Shown: positions 8,506 to 15,916 of the stretch, piece after piece
Layout of the letters: the number at the start of each line of letters is the position of its first letter
Position numbering within the stretch: the stretch's first letter is position 1
Assembly (NCBI RefSeq): GCF_031928785.1
Contig: NZ_JARQAL010000002.1
DNA length: 64,000 bases
Direction: 5' to 3' (one strand)
Source: Enterococcus_C asini_A
Lineage (GTDB): Bacteria > Bacillota > Bacilli > Lactobacillales > Enterococcaceae
Notes under the pieces: model-generated
What the model was told of the DNA's origin: nothing
Database searches by the model: none
The model's input: the letters and a program-made list of their open reading frames with translations, nothing else
Translations under genes and position numbers: made by a program

Positions 8506-9216
8506 ATGTACGGTATGTATGGTTTCGGCTATGGCCTTTTTGATGGTACCTTTATTTTAGTGATTATCGGGATGGGACTTTCCTTAGCTGCATCGGCTTA
8601 TGTGAAAAGTACGTTTAGTAAATACGATCAAGTGAAAAGCGTCAATCAAGTGACGGGTACCAAAGCAGCCCAGTATATTTTAAGCAGTCAAGGGATTCAT
8701 AATGTGGGGGTACAACAGATTTCCGGGGATTTGACGGATAATTATGATTCTCGCAACAAGATGTTAAGCCTGTCTCAATCCACGGCCCAGTCCACCTCGG
8801 TGGCAGCCATTGGAGTAGCCGCTCATGAATGCGGGCACGCAGTACAAGATGCGAAAAATTACTTGCCACTACGTTTGCGGGCAGCTATTGTACCGGTGGC
8901 GACGATTGGTTCGCAAATGGCCATGCCGATTATTTTAATCGGTTTGTTGTTACAGACGCAATTTTTGATTCAAGTGGGCTTGATTGCTTTTTCATTGGCA
9001 TTTTTGTTTCAAGTGGTGACGTTGCCAGTGGAATTTAACGCTTCTCGCCGGGCGTTGGCGATTCTTGGTGAAGGAGGACTTTTAACCGAAGAAGAACTCC
9101 CCCAAGCGCGGAAAGTTTTAATTGCGGCGGCATTGACCTATGTGGCGGCAGCGATTAGTACGTTATTGCAATTGTTGCGTTTGGTGATATTGTTTGGTGG
9201 TCGCCGAGATGATTAG
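8506..9216 (+). CDS. Membrane zinc metallopeptidase, YugP family
   Basis: Integral membrane protein with the zinc-protease signature AAHECGHAVQ (HExxH) near residue 105, a first membrane helix near 7-28 and three more after the catalytic site (around 125-175 and 200-230). Length (about 236) fits the YugP family (Peptidase_M79/DUF2268-like neutral zinc metallopeptidase), whose substrate is unknown. The ATG at 8506 is preferred to 8500, which abuts AGGAGGG. Confidence 0.85.
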   Translation: MYGMYGFGYGLFDGTFILVIIGMGLSLAASAYVKSTFSKYDQVKSVNQVTGTKAAQYILSSQGIHNVGVQQISGDLTDNYDSRNKMLSLSQSTAQSTSVAAIGVAAHECGHAVQDAKNYLPLRLRAAIVPVATIGSQMAMPIILIGLLLQTQFLIQVGLIAFSLAFLFQVVTLPVEFNASRRALAILGEGGLLTEEELPQARKVLIAAALTYVAAAISTLLQLLRLVILFGGRRDD

Positions 9217-9258
9217 TCTTCTTTAAATTGACTGTCCCTTTTGTTGAAAGGAGTGGCC

Positions 9259-9909
9259 ATGTTTATGTATCGCCTTAGTTATGAATTATTGATTCGCCTG
9301 AGCTTTGCTGTGGGTGGTGTTTTGATGCTGGGATTAGGTGCAACGATTCTTCAAGAAGGCAATGTGGGACTAGATCCTTATACCTCCTCGAACATTGCCT
9401 TGGCAAAGGTTGTCGGTCTAAGCCTAGGTGTTTATCAGCTTATCGTTAACCTAGTATTTTTGGCATTGATTTTTTTCATCGGTCGCAAATACATCGGGTT
9501 AGGTACGCTGATTAATATGGTCTGTGTCGGTTTTTTGATTGACTTTTTTACGGGTATTTTTGAAAGTCTGAATTTAACCGCCACAAATCTTTTTCAACAA
9601 GTGCTGTTTTTAATAGTGGGTACCGGGATATTTACCTTAGGAGTGGCATTGTACACTGGGGCGAATCTGGGAAGTGCGCCTTATGATGCTTTGGCTCCGG
9701 CCGTGGTGGACCATACGAAGGCTAGCTATCGTATGGTGCGGATTATTCAAGATGTGTCCTTTACCCTTTTGGCTTTCTTTTTACAAGGACCAGTGGGCGT
9801 AGGGACCTTTATCAATGCTTTTTTAACCGGCCCTTTGATCAGTTTTTGGAATGAAAAAGTTGCGCAACCTTTGATTCACACTAGCATTGCAAAAGTGAAG
9901 CATAAGTAA
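9259..9909 (+). CDS. YczE/YyaS/YitT-family membrane protein
   Basis: Multi-pass membrane protein of ~216 residues with five to six hydrophobic helices and the family motif LDPYTSSNIALAK followed later by NLGSAPYDALAPA (near residue 135), a repeat-like Gly-x-x-P-(Y/W)-D pattern. The family is annotated as integral membrane proteins of unknown transport function. The start at 9259 has AAAGGAG five bases upstream. It closes the local unit before a terminator. Confidence 0.75.
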   Translation: MFMYRLSYELLIRLSFAVGGVLMLGLGATILQEGNVGLDPYTSSNIALAKVVGLSLGVYQLIVNLVFLALIFFIGRKYIGLGTLINMVCVGFLIDFFTGIFESLNLTATNLFQQVLFLIVGTGIFTLGVALYTGANLGSAPYDALAPAVVDHTKASYRMVRIIQDVSFTLLAFFLQGPVGVGTFINAFLTGPLISFWNEKVAQPLIHTSIAKVKHK

Positions 9910-9911
9910 TA

Positions 9912-9950
9912 AAAATACCTGAAGCCAAAACAGCTTCAGGTATTTTTTTT
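9912..9950 (+). terminator. Terminator after YczE-like gene
   Basis: ACCTGAAGC/GCTTCAGGT hairpin followed by eight T residues. Confidence 0.9.
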
Positions 9951-10074
9951 GGCACCGGTGACAGATTGAAGGATTTTTTTGAAAAGCCCTTTCATTTCTC
10001 ATAAAATGTTCCCTGTGCTATCATGAGGATAGAGGATTTCCCTCTAGAAGCTGATAATCTAGGAGGTTCTATGT

Positions 10075-10413
10075 ATGAAGACATCGACTAAAGTTGCGAT
10101 TGGGTTAAGTGTTGCGGCAGTAGCGGGCATTATTTCGGCTACCATTGTTTCAGAAAGTGTGACCGACACCATTCGTCATAAAAAAAATCGCCGAAAAGTA
10201 AAGCGTTTTGTAGACGATAAGTTTGACGGCAATGAACGACTGCTAGGAGTGGTGGACGATCTTTCCGATGATGATTTGGATTCTTTGATGAACGTTATGG
10301 GAAAAATCAAAGACCGCAAAAAACAGGTTTCGGTTTACGGGGACAATGTAAAAGAAGCTACCGAAAATGTAAAAGATAAACTGCAAGGGTTTATTCACGA
10401 CGTATTAGATTAA
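10075..10413 (+). CDS. Small membrane-anchored protein of unknown function
   Basis: 112-residue protein with one N-terminal hydrophobic segment (residues ~6-26) followed by a basic stretch (HKKNRRKVKR), an acidic patch (VVDDLSDDDLDSL) and an amphipathic helical C-terminus. Topology suggests an inner-face anchored cytosolic domain or a YtxH-like stress protein, but no family is recognised. AGGAGG lies eight bases before the ATG; a second ATG four bases earlier is out of frame and stops after six codons. It is monocistronic, with a terminator after it. Confidence 0.7.
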   Translation: MKTSTKVAIGLSVAAVAGIISATIVSESVTDTIRHKKNRRKVKRFVDDKFDGNERLLGVVDDLSDDDLDSLMNVMGKIKDRKKQVSVYGDNVKEATENVKDKLQGFIHDVLD

Positions 10414-10430
10414 TTTCAGAGTTTACTAGT

Positions 10431-10462
10431 AGAGGCCAGTGGTGACGCTGGCTTCTTTTCTT
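10431..10462 (+). terminator. Terminator after small membrane protein
   Basis: GCCAG/CTGGC hairpin followed by TTCTTTTCTTTT. Confidence 0.6.
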
Positions 10463-10530
10463 TTGCTTAGGATTTCCTTTTTGGGAAAAATCGACTATAG
10501 TAAAACTAGGAATGAAGCAGGAGGAACAAG

Positions 10531-11391
10531 ATGAACATAGAATATTTTATTGCCACGCGTAAGAAAAAGGGCTTTTCTCAGAAAGAACTGGCAGAAGGGA
10601 TTTGTACCCAAGCCACTTTAAGTCGTCTAGAAAATAACGGTCAAATTCCTACACTAAAAATCTTGATTCAGTTGTGTAATCGTTTGGAACTGCCATTGGG
10701 AGATTTATTTCCCAAAGTGGGAGCTCAAAATACTCGCTTGCGAGAAGAACTAAACCAAGGAGAGTTTTACTTAATCACCAGTGAGTACGAGGATTTAGCT
10801 GACTTATTGGCAAAAATTGATGTAGCAGAGTTAGACGGTTCCTTGTTATTACAGTATTATTATTTGCAAGGCTTTGTAATGATTTTTCGCAATGCAAAAG
10901 TGACGGATATTTTGTTCACTTTTGATCAGCTATTAGCCGAAGAACAAAAAAATTCCCAAGAGATTTATCGTTTATTGGCTTATACGGGAATAGGACTGGT
11001 CTATCTCCGAGAAAAAGATTTAAATAAAGCGGGCTATTATTTTCAAAAAGTGTTAAGTCATATTTACGAATACCCTACGAATACGATTGAAGAAGTCTGG
11101 AAAGTGTTGACCATCGTCTTTCACTGTGGCTTATTTTATGGCGAAAAAGGAGACTATGAATCCAGCGATGGTCTCTTTAAATATGTTTTTTCTTTATGTG
11201 CGAAAAACCATGTGACTTATTATTTAGCTCGAGCTGTTTTTCAATTAGCACAAAATGCAGTGGTTCAAACAAAAAAATCCCAAGAAATTCTTGAGCTTCT
11301 ACAAGATGCCCGAGCTTATGCCAAGGTTAATGACAACCAGCGTCTATTAGAACAGATTGAAGAACAAATCGCACAGTTAACAACCAAATAA
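10531..11391 (+). CDS. Rgg/MutR-family transcriptional regulator
   Basis: 286-residue cytoplasmic regulator: an N-terminal Xre-type helix-turn-helix (residues ~6-60, GFSQKELAEGICTQATLSRL) and a long helical C-terminal repeat domain typical of Rgg/GadR/MutR proteins, many of which sense short peptides. No short peptide gene was found beside it. It is upstream of, and co-oriented with, apbE, separated by its own terminator and a 24-bp palindrome at the apbE promoter, so it is the obvious candidate to control the flavin block. That link is inferred. Confidence 0.85.
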   Translation: MNIEYFIATRKKKGFSQKELAEGICTQATLSRLENNGQIPTLKILIQLCNRLELPLGDLFPKVGAQNTRLREELNQGEFYLITSEYEDLADLLAKIDVAELDGSLLLQYYYLQGFVMIFRNAKVTDILFTFDQLLAEEQKNSQEIYRLLAYTGIGLVYLREKDLNKAGYYFQKVLSHIYEYPTNTIEEVWKVLTIVFHCGLFYGEKGDYESSDGLFKYVFSLCAKNHVTYYLARAVFQLAQNAVVQTKKSQEILELLQDARAYAKVNDNQRLLEQIEEQIAQLTTK

Positions 11392-11399
11392 GTAATCTA

Positions 11400-11432
11400 C
11401 AAAAAAGCCAAAGGAAATTTTTGGCTTTTTTT
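11400..11432 (+). terminator. Terminator of rgg-type gene
   Basis: AAAAAGCCAAA/TTTGGCTTTTT hairpin with a T-run, just after the stop codon. Confidence 0.85.
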
Positions 11433-11443
11433 GTATGCGAAAT

Positions 11444-11467
11444 ATATAAAATATGTATATTTTATAT
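11444..11467. promoter_or_regulatory. 24-bp palindrome, candidate operator of the apbE operon
   Basis: Two perfect 11-base arms, ATATAAAATAT and ATATTTTATAT, around a GT centre. The last base is the first base of the -35 hexamer of the apbE promoter, so a bound dimer would contact polymerase. AT-only composition makes it less certain than a mixed-sequence palindrome of the same length. Confidence 0.5.
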
Positions 11468-11495
11468 TGACTTATTTGTATAGCGGGAGTAGAAT
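11467..11495 (+). promoter_or_regulatory. Promoter of apbE operon
   Basis: TTGACT, 17 bases, TAGAAT; about 59 bases before the apbE ATG. Near-consensus sigma-A promoter. Confidence 0.75.
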
Positions 11496-11553
11496 CGCCT
11501 TGTAAATAATGTGAAAAAAGCTACAACTTTGGTGTGAAGGAAGAAGGAGCTGG

Positions 11554-12489
11554 ATGAAGCAAGGCAAGCGAGTAGTTCATTTAATGGGAACGATTATTGA
11601 ATTGACAATTGAACATAATGAACCAGAACAGGTTTTAGATGAGTTGGTTACTCGTCTTAAAATCTACGAAAAACGCTTTAGTGCCAATGATCCTACTTCT
11701 GAATTGATGTTTGTCAATTCACAAAGTGGAATCGCACCCGTACAGGTTCACCCAGAATTGTTCGAATTGATTAAACTGGGAAAAACCCATAGTCTGGCGC
11801 CGAACAGTCAGTTAAATATTGCCATTGGACCATTGATTCAGACTTGGCGTATTGGTTTTTCTGATGCTAGAGTGCCCAACAAACAAGAGATTCAAAGCAA
11901 ACTTTCATTAACTGATCCGGCTAAAATCCAATTACTCGAAGAAAACCACAGTGTTTTTTTACAAGAAGTGGGGATGAAACTTGACTTAGGTTCATTGGCT
12001 AAGGGCTATATCGCTGATCAATTACGAGCTTTCTTGCAACAAGTAGGAGCAACTGCTGGCTTGTTAAATCTGGGTGGTAATTTAGTTATGTTTGGTAAGG
12101 CTCACCACTTAGATGGCAAATGGCGCATTGGCATTCGCGATCCTAAAGGAAGCCGAGAGGATTATCGTTTGATTTTGTCCGTAAAAGAGGGTTCTGTGGT
12201 GACTTCGGGAATTTATGAACGACAATTAATCAGTCAGGATAAAGAGTATCATCATCTTTTTGATCGCCATATCGGTTATCCTTTAGTCACAGATCTAGCT
12301 AGTCTCACCATCATTTCCCCAAAATCAGTCGATGGTGAAATCTGGACCACGCGCTTGTTTGGTAAATCAGCGCAAGAAATTTTGCTGACGCTAAATCAAA
12401 CAGCTGGTATTGAAGGCGTTTTAATAAAGCAAGATGGTCAAATCTTAACTTCAAAAGGAGCAGCGGCACACATTATTTGGCAGTCATAA
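11554..12489 (+). CDS. apbE: FAD:protein FMN transferase ApbE, cytosolic form
   Basis: Transfers FMN from FAD to a Ser/Thr of target proteins, forming a phosphoester. 311 residues with the family motifs LDLGSLAKGYIAD (near 147), LLNLGGNL (near 170), VVTSGIYER (near 213) and HLFDRHIGYP (near 232), plus the Mg-site region DGEIWTTRLF. There is no signal peptide or lipobox, unlike the exported ApbE that modifies Rnf/Nqr or extracellular reductases, so its target should be in the cytoplasm. AAGGAG precedes the ATG. It leads an operon with two FMN reductases; the second has three ApbE-target-like motifs in its tail and is the likely substrate. Confidence 0.93.
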   Translation: MKQGKRVVHLMGTIIELTIEHNEPEQVLDELVTRLKIYEKRFSANDPTSELMFVNSQSGIAPVQVHPELFELIKLGKTHSLAPNSQLNIAIGPLIQTWRIGFSDARVPNKQEIQSKLSLTDPAKIQLLEENHSVFLQEVGMKLDLGSLAKGYIADQLRAFLQQVGATAGLLNLGGNLVMFGKAHHLDGKWRIGIRDPKGSREDYRLILSVKEGSVVTSGIYERQLISQDKEYHHLFDRHIGYPLVTDLASLTIISPKSVDGEIWTTRLFGKSAQEILLTLNQTAGIEGVLIKQDGQILTSKGAAAHIIWQS

Positions 12490-12524
12490 AGCTGGAGTTT
12501 GGAAAAAGAAAGGAAGTCGCAAAA

Positions 12525-13133
12525 ATGAAAAAAATCGTCGGTTTAGTCGGGACCAATTCAGAACACTCGACCAATAGACAACTGTTACAATATATTGAAA
12601 AACATTTTGCTCAAAAAGCAGAGGTGACATTAGTAGAAATTGGTAATTTGCCTTTATTTACCAAACCTACAGAAAAAACGCTACCTGACGCTGTGAGACA
12701 ATTGGCTTTAACCATTGAAGGAGCTGATGGGGTGATTATTAGTACTCCTGAATACGATCACGCCATTCCCGCCGTTTTATTAAACGCGTTAAACTGGCTA
12801 TCGTACGGAATTTATCCTTTTGTAGACAAACCGGTGATGATCATTGGTGCTTCTTATGGCACGTTAGGTTCTTCTCGGGCGCAAGCCCAATTGCGGCAAA
12901 TTTTGGATGCTCCCGAGTTAAAGGCGCGTATTATGCCTAGTTCAGAATTTCTTTTAAGCCATTCTTTGCAAGCTTTTAATGAAGCAGGACAATTAGTAAA
13001 TCCTGATATGGTAGCGCAATTAGAAGGGCTTTTTCAAGATTTTCTAATCTTTATGGAAATCACCAGTCAATTGGGCAATGCTCATGAAGTCAACCAAAAA
13101 TTGGCTGAAAATGTTTCTTGGGAAAATAGATAA
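12525..13133 (+). CDS. NADPH-dependent FMN reductase (flavodoxin fold)
   Basis: Compact flavin reductase, about 202 residues: phosphate loop GTNSEHSTNR (near 8-17), STPEYDHAIPAVLLNALNWL (near 75-94) and the GASYGTLGSSRAQ loop (near 110). It would bind FMN and take electrons from NAD(P)H. The ATG at 12525 is chosen because AAGGAAG precedes it and the sequence then begins MKKIVGLVG as in the next gene. It is a paralogue of the N-terminal half of the following protein, 15 bases downstream: a tandem duplication. It may form the electron-input partner of that protein. Confidence 0.88.
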   Translation: MKKIVGLVGTNSEHSTNRQLLQYIEKHFAQKAEVTLVEIGNLPLFTKPTEKTLPDAVRQLALTIEGADGVIISTPEYDHAIPAVLLNALNWLSYGIYPFVDKPVMIIGASYGTLGSSRAQAQLRQILDAPELKARIMPSSEFLLSHSLQAFNEAGQLVNPDMVAQLEGLFQDFLIFMEITSQLGNAHEVNQKLAENVSWENR

Positions 13134-13148
13134 GGAGTAGTGAATAAG

Positions 13149-14423
13149 ATGAAATTAGTCGGTTTAGTCGGTTCTGCTGGAGAACATTCTTATAATCGAA
13201 TGTTACTGGAATACATTTCCAAAGAATACAGCCACCTTTTTGACTTAGAAATGTTGGAAATTGCTAATTTGCCATTGTTCAATCAAAGCGATGATCAGAC
13301 AGATAGTGTCGTTATTCAAAATTTAAATCGTAAAATCATGCAAGCAGATGGGGTCATCATCGCCACACCGGAACACAATCATACGATTCCAGCGGCGCTA
13401 AAAAGCGCTTTGGAATGGTTATCCTTTAAGATTCATCCCTTGGAAAATAAACCGGTCATGATTGTGGGTTGTTCTTATTATGATCAAGGAACTTCCCGGG
13501 CGCAATTACACTTACGGCAAATTTTAGATGCGCCAGGTGTGAATGCAATTGTCTTGCCCGGCAATGAATTTTTGCTAGGGAAAGTCAAGGAAGCCTTTGA
13601 TGAAAAAGGCAATTTGAAATCAGAAGGGACCCGTAATTTCTTAGGGGCTACTTTAGTAAAGTTTGTCCAATTTATTGAAGTGATGGCTCATTTAGAAGGC
13701 GCCGGACCTAAATTACCACCAGAAGATTTGGAAGCCAAGGGTATGATCGACACTACCATCCCCGATATTGACAAAGGTGCGGAAGACTGGGTAGAACAGG
13801 CTGCGGCTGCGGTAGGGGCTGTGGAGGGCAAGACCTATGTCAAACTAGACCGAGGTCTGTTAACTGTGGATCAGCTGAATTACTTCTTGCGTTCCATGCC
13901 TATGGAATTAACTTATGCCGATAGTAACAATCAATTTTTGTATTACAATCACTGTGCTGATGCCGAGGAAATGTTTGCACATCGGCAACCAGGACAAGTA
14001 GGGAATCCATTGGCGTATTGCCATCCTAAGAAATCTTATAAAAACGTGGAGTGGGTCTTGCAACAATTGCGCTCTGGGGCTCAAGATGCCATTCGAGTTC
14101 ACGTGCCGACTCATGGTCCGGATAAATACGTGGTCCACAATTACCAAGCCATGCATGATGAAGCAGGCAATTATGCCGGAGTTAATGAATACATCTTGGA
14201 CTTTAAGCCTATTGTGGATTGGTACTTAGCGCAAACAGGACAAGAATTAGTCGGAGGACAAGTAGATGCGGTAGCGGGTGCATCGAAAAAAGCTGAGGGT
14301 CAAGCTGACAGCACGCCTGGGGTAGACGCTGTAGCTGGTGCTTCTAAAAAGGACACAGCTCCTGCCAAAGTTCCCGTAGCTGCCGCACAAGTGGACGGAG
14401 TTTCCAGTGCTTCAGTGAAATAA
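13149..14423 (+). CDS. FMN reductase-PAS fusion with triple flavinylation-motif tail
   Basis: Three-part cytosolic protein of 424 residues. Residues ~1-185 are an NADPH-dependent FMN reductase (GSAGEHSYNR, ATPEHNHTIPAALKSAL). Residues ~230-350 are a PAS-like domain of the DUF438-associated kind (YADSNNQFLYYN, NPLAYCHPKKS, VHVPTHGPDKYVVHNYQAM). After GQELVGGQ comes an Ala/Lys/Pro-rich tail with VDAVAGAS, VDAVAGAS and VDGVSSAS; Asp at 373, 393 and 416 and the acceptor-like Ser at 379, 399 and 422. These fit the Dxx(s/t)GA(S/T) site that ApbE modifies, without a full FMN-binding domain around them. The last ends three codons before the stop. ATG 13149 is preferred to an upstream GTG that sits on the ribosome site. 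Confidence 0.85.
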   Translation: MKLVGLVGSAGEHSYNRMLLEYISKEYSHLFDLEMLEIANLPLFNQSDDQTDSVVIQNLNRKIMQADGVIIATPEHNHTIPAALKSALEWLSFKIHPLENKPVMIVGCSYYDQGTSRAQLHLRQILDAPGVNAIVLPGNEFLLGKVKEAFDEKGNLKSEGTRNFLGATLVKFVQFIEVMAHLEGAGPKLPPEDLEAKGMIDTTIPDIDKGAEDWVEQAAAAVGAVEGKTYVKLDRGLLTVDQLNYFLRSMPMELTYADSNNQFLYYNHCADAEEMFAHRQPGQVGNPLAYCHPKKSYKNVEWVLQQLRSGAQDAIRVHVPTHGPDKYVVHNYQAMHDEAGNYAGVNEYILDFKPIVDWYLAQTGQELVGGQVDAVAGASKKAEGQADSTPGVDAVAGASKKDTAPAKVPVAAAQVDGVSSASVK

Positions 14424-14436
14424 AGATTCGCTATTT

Positions 14437-14481
14437 AAAACGTCTGTCAAGGGATTATTTTTCCCTGGGCAGACGTTTTGT
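14437..14481 (+). terminator. Terminator of the apbE operon
   Basis: AAAACGTCTG/CAGACGTTTT outer stem with an inner AGGGA/TCCCT element, followed by TTTTGT. Confidence 0.8.
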
Positions 14482-14561
14482 CTAATGCTTGTAGTAGGAG
14501 CGAGTATTAAATCTAGCACCTATGGAAGGCTTTGAGAAGAAACTATAATTGTACCAACTAC

Positions 14562-14601
14562 ACCAAAACCCCGCCTGCAGATGAGCAAGCGGGGTTTTGG
14601 T
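14562..14601. terminator. Terminator downstream of the sugar ABC ATPase gene
   Basis: Perfect 13-base arms ACCAAAACCCCGC and GCGGGGTTTTGGT. It lies 37 bases beyond the stop of the minus-strand gene and could work in both directions. Confidence 0.7.
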
Positions 14602-14637
14602 ATTGGAAAGGTATAGGGTTAAGAAATGAACACGTAA

Positions 14638-15747
14638 TTAAGGAAGCTTGATCACGTGTTCAGACTCTTTGTCGAAGAAGTGAGCTTTTGAGATGTTGAA
14701 GGCTAGATCCATCATTTCACCAGGACGGTGGAAGTCACGGGCATCAACTTTGGAGATAAATTCAGTATCGCCAATGCGAGTGTACAACATGGATTCAGCA
14801 CCTAGTAATTCAGATACCACAACTTCAGCAGTAACAGTCGCTTCAGGAGATGCTTGAATGGCAACTTGTTCAGAGTGAATATCTTCTGGACGGATACCAA
14901 AGACTAATTGTTTGCCTTCGTAGCCTTTTTCCACCAAGATTTTATTTTTACCTTCAGGAATGCGTAATTTCAAGCCGTGGCCGTCGGTGATAACGCCATT
15001 GTTTAAGGTTACATTGAAGAAGTTCATCGCTGGGGAACCGATAAAGCCGGCAACGAACATATTCACTGGTGTATCGTATACTTCTTGTGGAGTGCCGATT
15101 TGTTGGATGAAACCGTCTTTCATGATAACAATCCGGTCTGCCATGGTCATCGCTTCGGTTTGGTCATGGGTTACATAGATTGTAGTAGTGTTCAAACGTT
15201 GGTGCAATTTGGCGATTTCTGCACGCATGGCCACCCGTAATTTTGCATCCAAGTTAGACAAAGGTTCATCCATCAAGAAGACTTTTGCATCCCGGACGAT
15301 GGCACGCCCCAAGGCAACCCGTTGACGTTGACCACCGGATAGTGCTGCTGGTTTACGATCCAAGTATTCCGTCAAACCTAAAATTTCCGCAGCGTTTTCC
15401 ACCCGAGATTTAATGTCGGCTTTGTCGTATTTCCGCAATTTCAAACCAAAGGCCATGTTATCAAAAACGGTCATGTGTGGATACAACGCGTAGTTCTGGA
15501 AGACCATGGCGATGTCCCGGTCTTTAGGCGCTACGTCGTTCATTACGTTGCCACCGATTAACAATTCCCCTTCAGAAATATCTTCTAGACCGGCGATCAT
15601 CCGCAAAGTAGTGGATTTCCCACAACCGGAAGGGCCGACGAAGACGATGAATTCCCGATCGGCGATATCCAAATTAAAGTCAGTTACAGAATAGTTTTCT
15701 GCATTGTCATATTTTTTATAAACGTGTTTTAATGCCATTTCTACCAT
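14638..15747 (-). CDS. msmK: Sugar ABC transporter ATP-binding protein (MsmK/UgpC/MalK type)
   Basis: ATPase subunit that powers carbohydrate ABC importers; in streptococci one MsmK serves several uptake systems. 369 residues: Walker A GPSGCGKST (near 38), Q-loop VFQNYALYP, signature LSGGQRQRVALGRA (near 135), Walker B VFLMDEPLSNLD, switch His in VTHDQTEAM, then the MalK-type C-terminal OB domain (FGIRPEDIH near 295). No permease or binding protein is adjacent, as expected for a shared ATPase. Upstream lies a full match to the CcpA cre consensus, so glucose repression is likely. Confidence 0.92.
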   Translation of the reverse strand: MVEMALKHVYKKYDNAENYSVTDFNLDIADREFIVFVGPSGCGKSTTLRMIAGLEDISEGELLIGGNVMNDVAPKDRDIAMVFQNYALYPHMTVFDNMAFGLKLRKYDKADIKSRVENAAEILGLTEYLDRKPAALSGGQRQRVALGRAIVRDAKVFLMDEPLSNLDAKLRVAMRAEIAKLHQRLNTTTIYVTHDQTEAMTMADRIVIMKDGFIQQIGTPQEVYDTPVNMFVAGFIGSPAMNFFNVTLNNGVITDGHGLKLRIPEGKNKILVEKGYEGKQLVFGIRPEDIHSEQVAIQASPEATVTAEVVVSELLGAESMLYTRIGDTEFISKVDARDFHRPGEMMDLAFNISKAHFFDKESEHVIKLP

Positions 15748-15786
15748 TGAAAATACCTCTTTTCGTTTTCTATAGTCATACTATAC

Positions 15787-15802
15787 TTGAAAACGATTTC
15801 TT
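15787..15802. promoter_or_regulatory. cre site (CcpA operator) upstream of msmK
   Basis: TTGAAAACGATTTCTT matches WTGNAANCGNWNNCWW at every fixed position. It is 40-55 bases upstream of the msmK start on the coding strand. Confidence 0.75.
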
Positions 15803-15863
15803 TAAGCTATGACAAAGTGCACAAAAGGCAATCTGATTTTTTGTACAATTTGTTGAAAACGCA

Positions 15864-15894
15864 AACAACCATCCGCTAACTAGGGATGGTTGTT
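15864..15894 (-). terminator. Terminator of metEF
   Basis: AACAACCATCC/GGATGGTTGTT-type hairpin around GCTAACTA, 23 bases beyond the metF stop; followed by a T-rich stretch on the minus strand. Confidence 0.7.
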
Positions 15895-15916
15895 TTGTGT
15901 GAAGGAGGATTCCTGT

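Noticed and set aside
10071..10091. ATG four bases before the small membrane protein start
   Set aside because: It is out of frame and stops after six codons.
14262..14423. Full FMN-binding (NqrC-like) domain at the end of the reductase-PAS protein
   Set aside because: Only the short Asp-to-Ser motifs occur, in a low-complexity tail of about 70 residues, too short for the folded domain.
15866..15894. Riboswitch upstream of metEF
   Set aside because: The hairpin lies downstream of metF and is a terminator; no SAM-box or T-box was seen upstream of metE.
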